From: Solen grandis
Taxonomy: Eukaryota > Mollusca > Bivalvia > Adapedonta > Solenidae
Assembly (NCBI GenBank): GCA_021229015.1
Contig: CM037788.1
Coordinates: forward strand, 56,107,525 to 56,171,524
Direction of reading: 5' to 3'
Length of the DNA: 64,000 bases
Shown here: positions 45,183-56,696 of the stretch, one piece after another
How positions within the stretch are numbered: position 1 is the first letter of the stretch
Layout: the number at the start of each line of letters is the position of its first letter
Made by a program: the position numbers and the translations under genes
The notes under the pieces: model-generated
Databases searched by the model: none
What the model was told of the DNA's origin: nothing
What the model saw: the letters and a program-made list of their open reading frames with translations, nothing else

Positions 45183-45506
45183 TGTAATGCTCTGAAATTT
45201 TACCTGGTTTTTCTTTTTCTTTCACTCTTTGGCTACTTTCTTTTTTTAGTGATGTAATTAACTGGCGACACCACACAAAGCTGGCTGTTGCCCTTGTTTA
45301 ATTGTACAGTTAAACAACCAAGCTTCACGTATTGTGCCAGTGTGTTTTATTTCAGAAATAAATACCTATAGTTTTCCACGGCAGAATCCTGTCTGTGTAA
45401 TCTGTTTTCGTGAGTTGTATCACCAGAAGTTATTTGTTTAAAAGATTATTCCAGTCAGTATTTCCTATCCAGCAGTATTAATCCAGTGATAGAACGAAAG
45501 ATTACA
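45183..45506 (+). repeat. Probable 3' LTR of the Gypsy element
   Basis: Begins TGTAATGC and ends GATTACA, giving the perfect inverted hexamer TGTAAT/ATTACA (TG...CA ends). It is directly preceded by the purine tract ACTGGGGGG, as a plus-strand primer would be. An AATAAA lies inside near 45,358. The partner 5' LTR is not in the window, so the limits are inferred. Confidence 0.6.
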
Positions 45507-46356
45507 CTAATGATTGTTTCATATTTCCACGAATTAACTTAGTATTTGTTTGTTTTCATTACGAGCACTTGCTCCCGAAAATGTGTATCCGCCATTTTGA
45601 TTTTTACTGTGAATAGTTGCATAGCAACCAAGGAAGCTAGTACACAGCTGTGTAAACACTTTGTAGTGAATTTAAGCTTTATTATAATGATTAACCAGAT
45701 GATTTCCCGAAAACGTAAATTTGAGGTTATTATTAATCATTTAAATTGTTGGTTATTTCTTAAGGAAGTGTTATATAAATTTTATTAATGATTTATTAAC
45801 GGGTACTTGTTTCCACAGTTTTTGCTGTGAATTTCACTGTATTACTTGTGATTTACGCTGTGCATTGTGCACAGTGCTCCCAGAGTATATAAGCCTTGCT
45901 TTACTCTCATTCGGGAGCATCCAATCAAAATTTGGTCATAACCACCTTTTTTTGGTTTTTTATCTACTTTAAACTTCTTTATATACGGTGTGCATCTATC
46001 AAAATTCAATACTTTATTATTAAATAGTTAATTATTTCAAGATACTAAATTATTTAACAGACTTAACATATTTAGAACTATACATTTCTATTTAAACTTG
46101 TGTTTTACATTGTTTTCCACATAGGGAAACTGACTGAGCTCTATTTAGTATATAAATACGCACGTTTATATTGCGGATAAACACCGTGTAATTTCGGTTA
46201 TTTTTCGTGCAATTTACTTCATAGAAGATACTTGTGTTTATTTATTACAAAGAGTCTTACTCTGATTGTCAAAATGATGCTGCATTGAAAATATTAAATC
46301 TATTGGCAATTAAATTGCCATTACAAATTTACCACTTGTTCATCTTCAGTCTCTAA
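45507..46356. other. Non-coding stretch after the LTR element
   Basis: AT-rich. The 80-codon frame at 45,546-45,788 has no recognisable domain. A TATA-like string (GAGTATATAAGCC) near 45,886 resembles a core promoter, but nothing coding follows at a suitable distance. I could not find the missing EMC2 3' exon here. Confidence 0.4.
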
Positions 46357-46635
46357 GTCCTATTTTTATGTAACTTTACTGAACAGTTAAGTCTGTCTTT
46401 CCTTCCGTCCGTCCAAACCAATAAATATTATCTACATATACACATTGAGTACCAACGCAACAGTCCGTCCATCATCCCCAGTCTGAGAGATCATGAGGCA
46501 GAATGCAGTATAGACTACAGCCCGTATCAGCCCACTTATCACCTGTGTCCTGAGTCCACGACCTACTTACCAAAGAGTATTAACATAGCCACGTTACCTG
46601 AGAACGCTTCCAAAAACCCCAACACCCCCCGTTAG
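46357..46635 (+). CDS. Possible orphan terminal coding exon
   Basis: An open frame of about 92 codons without a start codon, ending at TAG 46,633-46,635. From about 46,441 the translation has balanced, non-repetitive composition (YQRNSPSIIPSLRDHEAECS, then TYHLCPESTTYLPKSINIAT) unlike the surrounding AT-rich DNA. Candidate 3' splice sites are ACTGAACAG (ending 46,386) and CGCAACAG (ending about 46,463). It could be the last exon of a gene whose upstream exons lie across the gap. I do not recognise the protein, and a chance frame is possible. Confidence 0.28.
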   Translation, partial: VLFLCNFTEQLSLSFLPSVQTNKYYLHIHIEYQRNSPSIIPSLRDHEAECSIDYSPYQPTYHLCPESTTYLPKSINIATLPENASKNPNTPR

Positions 46636-46659
46636 ACACGTGATAGAGAGAGATTGAGA

Positions 46660-47716
46660 GAGAGAAAACATTTAAGGCTGAAGTTAGTGAAAAGGGTAAA
46701 AAGTTTAGACGCTGCTCTGGAGGAGCGCAACAATACATCAGACTTATTAAATATTTTTTAAAACTTAAAACTGGAAAGAGAGATAATTGCATATTAAGTA
46801 CTATTATAAATGATCAAATATCGATGATATACCAAAATGCAACAATTAAAAACTGGGCTTCTAAAGTTAGGGATATTCTTCAGTCTACAGGGTTTAATGA
46901 GGTTTGGTTCTATCCACAATCTGTTATTATAGGGGAATTTATCCCATTACTTAGACAACGTCTAAAAGATTTGTATATTAGAGACTGGAGAATAGGAATA
47001 GAATCATGTTCTTCCCTTAACATCTATAGAGAAATAAAATTAACTTTCGATCAATCATCTTATATCAGTATTTTAGATAACCAAAAATACAGAAATATTC
47101 TTGCAAAAATAAGATTATCTTCGCATATATTAAATATAGAAATTGGTCGCCATAACAATATACCACGAAATGACAGGAAATGCCCCTTATGTGATCTAAC
47201 TGATATTGAGGACGAATTTCATTTTATACTCAAATGTCCTGTATACGCAAATCTAAGAAAACAATATATTTCTAAATATTTCTATAACCATACTAGTGTA
47301 CAAAATATATATCTTTGATACAAAGCTGTAATAAATCAACATTAAATAAATTAGCTGTTTATTGTATTAAGGCATTGAATCTGAGAGATTCACTTGTGTG
47401 ACCTTACTTTTTGTGACTTATATTATGATTAATATGTTTAAATTAAATTAAATCAAATTATGATTTTTTTCCTTTCTATTATAATTATTATTTCAGTGAA
47501 ACATTCTCACATTAATTAATTATTGTCTATACTTATTATTTATGAATATGTTGTTGTTTTTTTGTTGTTGTTGTTGTTTTTTCTTTTGATGCTACAATTG
47601 TAACCTTAATTCTTGTAATGGATTTTTACATGCCATGTGTACTTTGATAAACAACTATATGTTTATAATGACAATAAGCCTGTAATGCTTCAGTCATCAA
47701 TAAAATTTCTGTTCTG
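46660..47716 (+). mobile_element. LINE 3' fragment A
   Basis: An open frame from about 46,680 (nominal ATG 46,824) to 47,318 encodes the C-terminal end of a non-LTR retrotransposon ORF2. It closes with the zinc-knuckle-like C-x2-C motif CPLCDLTDIEDEFHF, then KCPVYANLRKQY. After about 400 bp of 3' untranslated DNA it ends in the microsatellite tail TCTGTTCTGTTCTGTTCTG (about 47,690-47,710), as seen in CR1/L2-like LINEs. 5'-truncated. Confidence 0.75.
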
Positions 47717-47724
47717 TTCTGTTC

Positions 47725-49083
47725 TGATAATACACCGATTGAAACAGTAAATAATTTTAATTATCTTGGTACTATTTTTAATTATACCGGAAATTTCGTA
47801 CACAACCAGGAAATGTTGGCGGGTAAAGGTTTAAAGGCTCTGAATACATTGATGATGAATATTAGTTCAAAATTGATTAAACCTAGTACTGTTTGTAAAT
47901 TATTTGACGCATTTGTTGGCTCTGTCCTAAGTTATGGGTGTGAAATATCTGGATTTGGTAAAGGTAAAACATTAGAAAGAATTCACTTAAAATTGTGTAA
48001 ATGGTTATTATGTGTCAAACAATCTACATGTACTATGTCGATTTATGGTGAACTAGGTAGATTTTTTTAAAAAAAATTGGCTGAATTTATTTTATAGGCA
48101 AGAAATTATTCAGGTTAAAGATTTATTGGACAAAAATGGTTTCTCTCATGTTTGGCTTAATCCATATAGTATCGATCGTAAATCATTTCATTTATTATTT
48201 AAAGAAAGATTGATTGACCAATTTAAACAGGCTTGGTTTACAACTATATTTAATGGCGAATCCTTTCGCCCATATAAATCTATTAAAACATGTTTTGATT
48301 ATGAATTTTATTTGGATAAGTTACCAAGAATTTATCGAATATTTCTTTCAAGGTTAAGACTTTCGTCTTATAATTTACAAGTTGAAGCTGGTAGGTACGG
48401 TGCAAATAGAGTTGAATATTGCCAAAGGTATTGTAATATTTGTAGAAATGGAGATATTGAAGACGAATTTCATTTTGTATGTGTTTGTAATGCTTATAAT
48501 GATTTACGTAAGTTATTAAAAAAAAAATTTTTAAAAATTTATTAAACATGTTTTTTTATAATAATTTTATCTGTTAATGAAACATAGATTGTGTATTTTT
48601 GTTCTGCACACCTCTCTCTCTTTGTATTTTATTTAGACAGTAGCATTATGTAAGCCGTGCGTTCATACCGAATACTTGGATTGATTAAAAAGATCTTATT
48701 TTCGATACTATAATTTTTTCTGTAATTATTTTGTTCTGTGATAGCTATGTGGACTGCATTGTGCTTTGTATAGCATTTTGTTCATCCTCACATTATTATT
48801 GTATTAAGTAATCTACATACAAATGTATATTTATTTAGAACTTGAATATTTTTTGCTTAGTTGTTTGATACATGTACTCTCTCTCTCGCTCTCTCTCTCT
48901 CACTCACTCACTCACTCACTCTCTCTCTCCCTCTCTCTCTCTTTCTCTCTCTTTATAGTTGCCATCGTAGACCATGGCATGTGACTTTTGTTGTTTTGTT
49001 ATTAAAATCATTGGATCATGTAACAAAAAACATGTATATGTTTACGTTACTAAATAAAATATTTGAATCTTGAATCTTGAATC
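47725..49083 (+). mobile_element. LINE 3' fragment B
   Basis: Starts inside the reverse transcriptase thumb (NFNYLGTIFNYTGNF). It continues as 47,813-48,070 and, after a frame break at a poly(A) slip (FF*KKIG near 48,068), as 48,126-48,545. The latter ends in the same knuckle type as fragment A (CNICRNGDIEDEFHF, CNAYNDLRK). The 3' end carries an AATCTTGAATCTTGAATC tail at about 49,063-49,083. A second, separately inserted member of a related LINE family, 5'-truncated, immediately downstream of fragment A. Confidence 0.75.
48878..48956. repeat. CT/CTCA microsatellite
   Basis: (CT)n, then (CTCA)n (ACTCACTCACTCACTCACT), then (CT)n again, inside the 3' part of LINE fragment B. The nearby 70-codon Leu/Ser frame is a translation of this repeat. 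Confidence 0.9.
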
Positions 49084-49086
49084 CAT

Positions 49087-49376
49087 TATTCCCCTGACTG
49101 ACCGCTTAGGACAGGTTTGACTGTATACAGTCTAATGTGTCAAAAGCGGAAAATCATAAGAACATTAAGAAGTGACCATTGAGATAGAGAGTTGAAAATG
49201 TAATAGCGATCGCCTGTACTAAGCGGCCAACCTGAATTTAGCAGTCTATTTTAATACTTTCAGACTGTTGAATTTTATTATATATTAAAACTCCATTTAG
49301 CGGTCACCTATGTTAAGCGGCCACTTTATCTTGTTCCCTTGACTGGCCGCTTAAGACAAGTTTGACTGTATACAAC
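49087..49376. repeat. Direct repeats of a GACTGNCCGCTTA motif
   Basis: TTCCCCTGACTGACCGCTTAGGACAGG.. TTTGACTGTATACA at 49,087-49,128 recurs as TTCCCTTGACTGGCCGCTTAAGACAAG.. TTTGACTGTATACA at 49,334-49,375, about 247 bp apart. Related AAGCGGCCA fragments lie between. Probably remnants of one tandem dispersed repeat. Confidence 0.5.
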
Positions 49377-50166
49377 AGAATGTCTTTTTAAATCTAATTG
49401 CTTAAAACAGGTCAACCTCTTAGTATAGGTGCTAGTTGTAATAAGGCCAACATTGTAGCAATAAAGTATATTTATATAGAATGAAATAAAAAAGTTAAAA
49501 TAACCTTTTTACCCTATAAGTGACACAAATATTACTGGAGGTTATCTCGCAATATTCCCGCAGTATATTACACAGGACGTGACAGCACGGGATGAGACAC
49601 ACGTGATTCATATAAACATATAAAAGGGGATCCGCCAGTACACTTATTATCATATTGATTGTTTTGATTTTATAACATTTAATATCTTCTTAAATGTTGT
49701 TGATTTTTCATTTTTCATCAAGTTAGATTAAATATATTTAATATTCGGCATTCAGCTCGTTTGTTTTTGCGTTCAGAATATTTACTGTTTCTTGAATAAA
49801 CTGAACGTTGAATACGCACTGCACAATTAGTTTGCATGATAAACCCATGTATTCGTTCATTACGAAAAGGTTAGTGTTTTTTTATTAAGCATTAATGAAA
49901 TTAAATTGGTCTGGCGCGACGCAGTCGCGCGACCGATTTAATGGAATTAATGCTTACTAAGACACTCTAACCTACTTAGTGGTTTAAATTATGTTTTGAA
50001 ATTAAACGCAGTTCGCACATTCCAAATATAGTATTGATTTTTAAGACTCCGCCCTATCCACCTGTTCCCGGCGTGAATTACATCATATGACATGTTATGT
50101 CAAAGGTCAATGCGTCGCTCTAGCTGTGTATAGCTGTGTAGATCTACGCTCGAGAAGGCTGAAAAA
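49377..50166. other. Non-coding intergenic stretch
   Basis: No gene recognised. It contains the long hairpin at 49,869-49,972 described separately. The last 120 bp are relatively CpG-rich (GCGTCGCTCTAGC, ACGCTCGAGAAGG). Confidence 0.45.
49869..49972. mobile_element. Near-perfect 104-bp hairpin (snap-back element)
   Basis: The left arm (GGTTAG.. TATTAAGCATTAAT.. AAATTGGTCTGGCGCGAC) pairs with the right arm (GTCGCGCGACCGATTTAAT.. GAATTAATGCTTAC.. CTCTAACC) with a 3-base loop GCA and a few mismatches and bulges. Outer ends GGTTAG/CTAACC are exact complements. It could be a minimal foldback MITE or a transcribed hairpin. I see no convincing target duplication. Confidence 0.6.
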
Positions 50167-50229
50167 ATGAGCATGGAACCGGACCCCGACTTTGATCTCT
50201 TTGGCAAAAAAGTGGTGATTGAAATTTGA
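50167..50229 (+). CDS. Possible first coding exon or short uORF
   Basis: After a locally CpG-containing leader, ATGAGCATGG opens a frame reading MSMEPDPDFDLFGKKVVIEI and then TGA. The acidic start and a GTGGTG that could serve as a weak splice donor after the Lys codons suggest a first exon of a plus-strand gene. No continuation was identified. Very tentative. Confidence 0.2.
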   Translation: MSMEPDPDFDLFGKKVVIEI

Positions 50230-52190
50230 TAAAAGATACTGTTTAGAAAGGTTCATATATCTGCACCTGTATATATGTTAATTTGTGTTTTGGACATTAT
50301 TATTTTTTCCATTTCAGTAAGCCTTGTTTGTTAGTTTTCTTTTTTTCTCTTCTCATAATTTATTTATATTTTTCAATTTAAATTTGTTTAATCTCTTCAT
50401 TCATATTATTACACATCTCACTTCGTAATATATATCAGTTGTGTTTTTTATTCATTTATAGCACTAGTACTGTTATTTTCAAAAAATTAATCGGATATTT
50501 ACTTAATTGCTTTGTCTATTAATTAGTTTTGTTTTGCCTATTCTATGTAAGCATGTGTAGACATTGAAATTATACAAGTACTTTTAAGGAGAAGACCGAT
50601 ACTAATGTTGTTAGAACTTGTGGTCAGACCTTTTTGCTTAGTTTGTAAAATCTTCATTGTTGTATCATCATTATATACGGCAATAAAATCTGTTCAAACT
50701 AATCTAAGTGGAAGGGTAGAGTTCTTTGTTATTTTGGATAAATCAGATTGCCTCTCGAAACACCTCGCCGCACATGCGCACGGAAGGTGCTTGAAGCTGG
50801 TTTTAAACTGATCAGTTGATTAAACGGAATAGTGTTAAGTGACAAGTTTATGCCTATTAAATGAATTAAATGGAGACAAAAATTTGAAAAATCGAATGAT
50901 CTCATTGGATAAAATATAATTTCAAACACTAAAATGAAATTAATGATTGCATAATGCAATGTCAATGTCACTTCATTATAATAATGACATATAAATCAAA
51001 CCTTACCATGATATGGATTTTAGTGAACTAGTATGAATTTTTTATCACCAGTTTGCTTTACGAATCATTCTTTTGTGAAAATGGGCTTTTTTCCTGCGTT
51101 TTTATTGGTATCCACAAGAGAATAAATACAAGAGGGCCCAAACACAAAGCCAACCGACCTGTAATTATTTTGAGAGCTTAACTTGCAAATGTATATTTCC
51201 ATTTTTTTTTTCTTTTGCGCAGCTTTCCTTAGCTCTGGATATCACACAAACTGTTCACGGTATTTGTTACATCAATCCTTTTAGAATGTATCAACGAAAC
51301 ATTTTTATTTGCTCAGAAAACAGAAAATCGGAAACAACTTCATTTAAACAGCTAAAAAAAACCCAAAAAACAACAACATAGAGTGGGTCCTTTGGCTTTC
51401 TTGTCCTGCGCCACGGAGGCAGTGCGTACTGAATGGGTTAGTTTTGCTATGGACATTTTCTAAAGAATACCCCCCCCCCCCCCTACTGTTTATTATGACT
51501 TAGAACATAACCTACATTTTCAGCTATTGAAATAATGAATGGCACCCGTTAAGAGCTGCACTTAATCACTCAGAGCATGGCATTATAACGCGCTTTTATA
51601 GCTCCGCCCACAGGAGTGTGTAGCTTTTTACAGCAGTGCATACTACCATGTTTGGAAACGTGATCCCTGTGTGTAAAGAGGAAGGGGGAGAATAAACAGC
51701 CATAAGCAAGAGATAATTTACAGTACGAAATTTCGATGCACATTTTTCATATTTCAATTATTAGTTCTGTTGCAGTTAAATTTTGCCACCTTTTAGAATA
51801 GGAAAATCTTCAAACACGCAAACATACACACTCTCTTTGACGTTAATTCTGTCTCTCTCACAGTTGGTAGCTTCATCTCCTTTCCTCAGTTCCTTCATGT
51901 GGGTGTACCGACCATAATGTTCCTTCTGGCGTTCAAACCCAATATTTCTTCTTGGTAAACTTCTTTCTCCACATCTTTAGCATGTTTAGCCTAACAAGGG
52001 AATTTTGCTGCAGTTTCAGAGCATATTGCTGTAATATCATAGCAATATGCAGAGCGATTAGGTCAGTGTTTCCCCTTCGGAGGCCGGTCAAAAACTGATG
52101 GTCGGCCACTGATCGCGGGGATTCTTTACGCTCACGGTGGGTCGCGCGCAAATCCCGGCAACTTAGACTAATTTGTGCGCAATCCAGTCG
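50230..52190. other. Gene-poor stretch
   Basis: No recognisable gene. Around 51,124-51,142 the string ATACAAGAGGGCCC is the reverse complement of the 3' end (GGGCCCTCTTGTAT) of the AGCTCACCTGAGCAC family, so a decayed minus-strand copy may extend to about 51,420. A C-run lies at about 51,470-51,483. Short open frames (50,605-50,811; 51,933-52,151) show no family features. Confidence 0.4.
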
Positions 52191-52560
52191 AGAATCGGTC
52201 GAGAAAAGATCGAAAATTGAGCGTGCAGAGCGAAGCTAGAACGTTTAGATCGCATTTAACTCGTATGTAGCTAGATCGGCCGAGATTGAGTCTTGGTCGG
52301 CCGAGATTGAGTCTTGGTCGGGCGAGGTCACGGCGCTTGCGCAGATAGATCGCTGAGAGATTGATGCTACATGTATGTCGCAGATTGGTCGAACAGAACG
52401 AGTCTTGGTCGGGTTAAGATCGCGTCAAATCGAGTGGCTATACGCAGGCAGATCGTATGTACAGCGTCCGTAGAGCGTATGAATACGCAGGAAGATCATG
52501 CACATCGAAGGTCATCGAGCAAGGAGAGTACATACAGATTTTGCCCGCGACTTTGAGAAA
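52190..52560. repeat. GATC/TCGG-rich block with 21-bp tandem units
   Basis: Distinctly GC- and CpG-richer than its surroundings, with GATCG or TCGG every 15-40 bases. A 21-bp unit beginning TCGGCCGAGATTGAG starts at 52,276, 52,297 and (changed) 52,318. Looser copies of TTGGTCGGG and AGATCG continue to about 52,440. The small open frame here (52,371-52,556) is probably a by-product. Confidence 0.55.
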
Positions 52561-52662
52561 ACAGAGCTGCGACCATAGTCGCGTGTGGTCACGTGCGATT
52601 TTTTTATATTGTACTTGATGAAATTGCCCCATAAGGTCTTTTGTTGTTGGTTGTATCTTAAG

Positions 52663-52770
52663 AAAGTTAGGACATAAATTGAGATCTTAATTTTTAAGGA
52701 GGCGCTCGCTCGCTTCGCACGCTACGCCTCTTCTTAATCATTAAGATTTCACTTGATATGTTCTAACTTT
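52663..52770. mobile_element. 108-bp hairpin with a GC-rich tip
   Basis: The left arm AAAGTTAGGACATAAATTGA.. ATCTTAATTTTTAAGGAGGCG pairs with the right arm CGCCTCTTCTTAATCATTAA.. GATTTCACTTGATATGTTCTAACTTT with scattered mismatches. The tip is CTCGCTCGCTTCGCACGCTA. Same general design as the 49,869 hairpin (AT-rich arms, CpG-rich tip, CTAAC-type ends), but a different sequence. Confidence 0.58.
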
Positions 52771-54244
52771 TACTTTTGCCGAACATCATGTTCCTTGATC
52801 GACTCGCAGATGTCTGTTTTTTTTAACAGGGTTGCTTGCAACGCTTTTCTATGGTAGCACGCATATCTGCATCGAACAACGTATCGGTGCTATATTTAGA
52901 GAAAATGTTCCAAATTTTGTTTTCTGTCTTATCACTAAATGGTGATTATTTCATGTTTATTTCAGTACGATTGCGTTATGGAAGTCGAAACTAAATTAAA
53001 ATATGTTGATAATCGGTGCTTGAGATAACATAATTAAGAAACAGCAATGAAAAAAAGTAAGTACGCAAGGGGAAAATCGTACCTCATTCGGAGATATTTT
53101 GAACAATGACTTGCTGAAATTTCCAGCCATATATGGATAAAATTCCATCTGTATGAAATAGTTGGCTCTATACTGTTCGCCATGCAAGCGACGTTTGAAA
53201 GGGGCGTGGGTTCGAGTCCCAGCGGGAGAACTTTTATATTTTACAATATTAATATAATAACATATTTTATTGCCATATTATTATTATTATTATTATTGCA
53301 GTACAAATACATGTATTTTTGTTACACTGAATATCATTAAGTTACCTTTATTAAAGAACATGAGTATATAAAACAAAATTAAAAAAAAATCATTTTAGGA
53401 TCGGTCGTGGGAACCTGAATACCGGATATGCAAATCCAGTGCCCTCTAGCGAGCAAGCAATACGTGCACCTGTTTGCTCGTACCATCGTTATACAATAAA
53501 TACATATGCTTGCATGCCGAGCTCCAATTTAAGCGAGTGACATTTTTTACATATCTTACATGAAGAAAATGCACTACAATCTTCTTTGTATGATTTTTAT
53601 CATTTCATAACAGAAGTTGTCACGTCACATAACGAACGATAACTCTGCAACAATGCATAAGCGGGGAAAATATCAATGAATATACTATGAATGAAATTGT
53701 TGTCGTAAGCCACTGGTGCGCTGTACAATTCTCATACCTCTGGCATGTAATATTTCCTTAGTTAATCAAATAGATATTTTAATGAAAAAAGAGTGTTCGG
53801 CCCTCAAATAAAATGATTTAAAAGCTACAAGATCCATTTGATGTGACAAATCAATAAAATATTTCCAAATTTCAAGCCACTTGTCTTTCTCCTTTACTAT
53901 TTCAGGTTATGCTTAATGCAACATTAGGACTCTCAGTCCCTTTGTTCATGCCTAAATAGAAAGATTAAAGCTGATGTTTATGATTTTGGCGAACGTATAT
54001 TTCTTCATCAAGTCGTAAATATTTAGTATTTTATGTTTAATTAGAAAGATTAACGTTTGAAGAAAGGACTGGTTACGACGGACATAAAAGCAAGAAATAG
54101 TGAATCAAAGAATAGACTGAGATCCAAATGTTCATGTTTTAAAATGAAGAAAAAGTCGCAAATTTTCCATATACCGCCCCGACACCCCGTATTAAATATG
54201 GACCCCGCAATGAGCGAAATGGTTGTTCATAGATATTCTAGTTA
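52771..54244. other. 3' flank of the SLC6 gene
   Basis: No gene recognised. Contains an (ATT)n microsatellite at about 53,276-53,297 and a B-box-like GGGTTCGAGTCCC near 53,208 without a convincing tRNA fold. Since SLC6 is transcribed right to left, its 3' untranslated region should lie here; the reverse-complement hexamer TTTATT occurs several times, so I cannot choose one. Confidence 0.4.
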
Positions 54245-56664
54245 CTATGAACTATTCTTTGCACGTATTCCTAAAATGTCATATTTTATTCGACCGATGA
54301 ATGTCTTTTCGTATCGGTATGGCTTTAATCGGTACACTTCAGCTTGTTTTTCGTCATTTGGCTGCCATGACGACGAAGCAGTGACGGCGAGCTTCAGTTT
54401 CTGAAACAAACACATGCACCATTTTATGATGTGATACATACTGTTGCATTGAAATATTTTAAACACCTATCTGGGAAGAATATGTTTAAGGATAAAAATA
54501 AAAACAAAATCAACAACAAAAACAATTACAACAACAAGACCCCCCCCCCCCCACACACACCCACCGAAACAACAACAACAACAAAAAGAAACATACACAG
54601 AGAAAAAAAAATAAATAAATATAAACTCGGAACTTACTCGGTGTATCGATCCCCTTCCTTTCCATATTTGTGCGGCTGCCACTAAGAAAATGATCAGAAT
54701 CTCTCCGAAGGAAATGAAGTTGCCGAAAATTATTGTAGATGTCGGGAAAACGTATCCGCCCTTATCTCCCGGTGGGGCATAGCTGAAAAACGTCATCACT
54801 AGGATGACCTGGGGATGAAAATAAAAAAAATGTCACAAAAAAACACCAACAATAAAAAAGCAATAGACAAATATGAAATATGTGCCATTGTTGATTTGTT
54901 TGTTGGGTCAGAGAGACCTATAAGAGATAAGCAGTTTATTCTTTGCCCACCTAGATTTTCTGAAATCGCACTCTTACCGGATACTTCAACGAGACTCGGA
55001 AACGAGATGTCAAATAAAAGCGTTCGTTTTGAATTTCATACGTATTTGCAAAAAGTTACACTTGATGTATAAATCAGTATAATATTGATGTAGTCATTTT
55101 GTTTAGCAAGTTATTTGCTCGATTGCTTTTGACTTTTCCTAAGGGAATCAATTAGTAGTCTTTGAAGTAACAGCAAGCAATATGCAAAAGAACCAGTCCC
55201 ACCAATGAGCCGCTTTTTTTCTTTTTTTTTTTTTCTCTTTTTTTTCTTTTTTTGTTGCTGTTTGTCACGCCCTTGTCGTAGGGGATAGCGCCAAACCGAA
55301 GTAGAACGATATCACAAATTGTGGATTACAAAAGAACAAAACTCTAACCGGTAAAAATTACGAATCAATCCTGGATCCGTTATCTATACACTTTCTTATG
55401 CTTGCGCCTTAGTCATATCGGACCATTTATCACTCTCTCTCTCTCTCTCTCTCATTTATCAGACTTAATACATAACAGACATAATACTCTTATTATGCAT
55501 CCGTCCTCTTCTTTCTTTCATTTATATTCACTCTAGATAAAAGAAGTAGAGTTTACTACAAGTATTTTGAAAGTAATAGTTGTAACGTCGTTAATAAGAT
55601 TCCCCACGCCCCACCAAAAAATAATATTTGAACTTTATGTCCAAACAATTTACCACATAAACTATACGTTCAATTTACCGATATATCTGAACCAGTTTCT
55701 TTATAAATTATGTTCGGTACCCGTTTGACGGGTAAGCACTCTCTCGCTAAGTCTAGAGGCACGCGATAAGACGTGTTATTTCGGAAAGCTGTCAATCACT
55801 TTATTTATGTCTCTGGTTGCGTTTAACGTCACTTCGAACGTATTTCAGTCATTGTAACAGATTAGTATTTTCACGCTGCAGCATCACGCCGTAGAGATTC
55901 AACACAATACGACATCCACGATCAGTTGAGGTGTTTTTACCGATTTTAGAGTAGATCGGTATCATAATTAATCACCATAATATTAATATAAGAAAAATTC
56001 AATGAATTATACTATATAACTCTTTAGTATAAATCATTTTTTCATTCATGATTGAGTTGAGATTTTGCCCACAATCCGTAACCGAAAGACCGTAGGTTGA
56101 TCCACGGTCGCGTTCAAAATGACACGGATGCACTTGTCTTGTTTTGCTCTCATCTTTTGCTGGCCGTGGGATGTTATGCTTGTATTTTGTCATTTTAAGT
56201 GCGTGTCAAACTACGCTATTTCATTGGTTCCATCATATTTTATTTTCAGCCAATCAGTTTACACTAATTTTAAACCTCCGAGGAGTATTTCATTCCATAA
56301 AAATGGTTTTCATTGGCTGATATTTTTAACCAGCGACGTACGACGAAAACGGCGTACCCTAAGGTATGATGTCATGAAGTTGACCGGGTTTCCCGACGAG
56401 ATGCATATACACAGGGTAGTTCTAGGGGACAGGAAAAGAGACTGTGTGTGATATAATGCCACTCGTCTACGGCTTTGTATGACATTAACGCACCAATATG
56501 TATTTCCATTTAGATTAAGTCTATAAACGACTGAAAATTTTTCGATGTGACGAAAATGCTAAGCAAACAAAGTACATATGTTTGACTCTCTGAATAAAAT
56601 AATGTGGAGAAAACCTATGTTAGCAAATTGCAGCGTTTCTGTCTAAATCAAACATGATGAATGA

Positions 56665-56696
<32 letters not shown>

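Larger units (their letters stand above)
41250..45506 (+). mobile_element. Ty3/Gypsy-type LTR retrotransposon, 5' part lost in the gap
   Basis: In order: the C-terminal end of RNase H, integrase, an accessory reading frame, a purine-rich GGAAAACTGGGGGG tract and a probable 3' LTR. Gag, protease, reverse transcriptase and the 5' LTR would lie in or beyond the gap. The pol region carries at least two frameshifts and an in-frame stop, so this copy is inactive. Orientation is the same as EMC2. Confidence 0.85.

Noticed and set aside
45886..45900. TATA-box-like GAGTATATAAGCC as a promoter
   Set aside because: No coding exon is recognisable within a reasonable distance downstream, so a functional call is unsupported.
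53160..53235. Possible tRNA gene around the B-box GGGTTCGAGTCCC
   Set aside because: Only the T-arm/B-box part is convincing; I could not fold a D-arm, anticodon arm and acceptor stem upstream of it.
54541..54600. Coding potential around the C-run and CA/CAA repeats
   Set aside because: Low-complexity DNA inside the short SLC6 intron between the last two exons.
56119..56451. 110-codon plus-strand open frame
   Set aside because: No domain, no family resemblance, lies in SLC6 intron, and composition matches the surrounding non-coding DNA.
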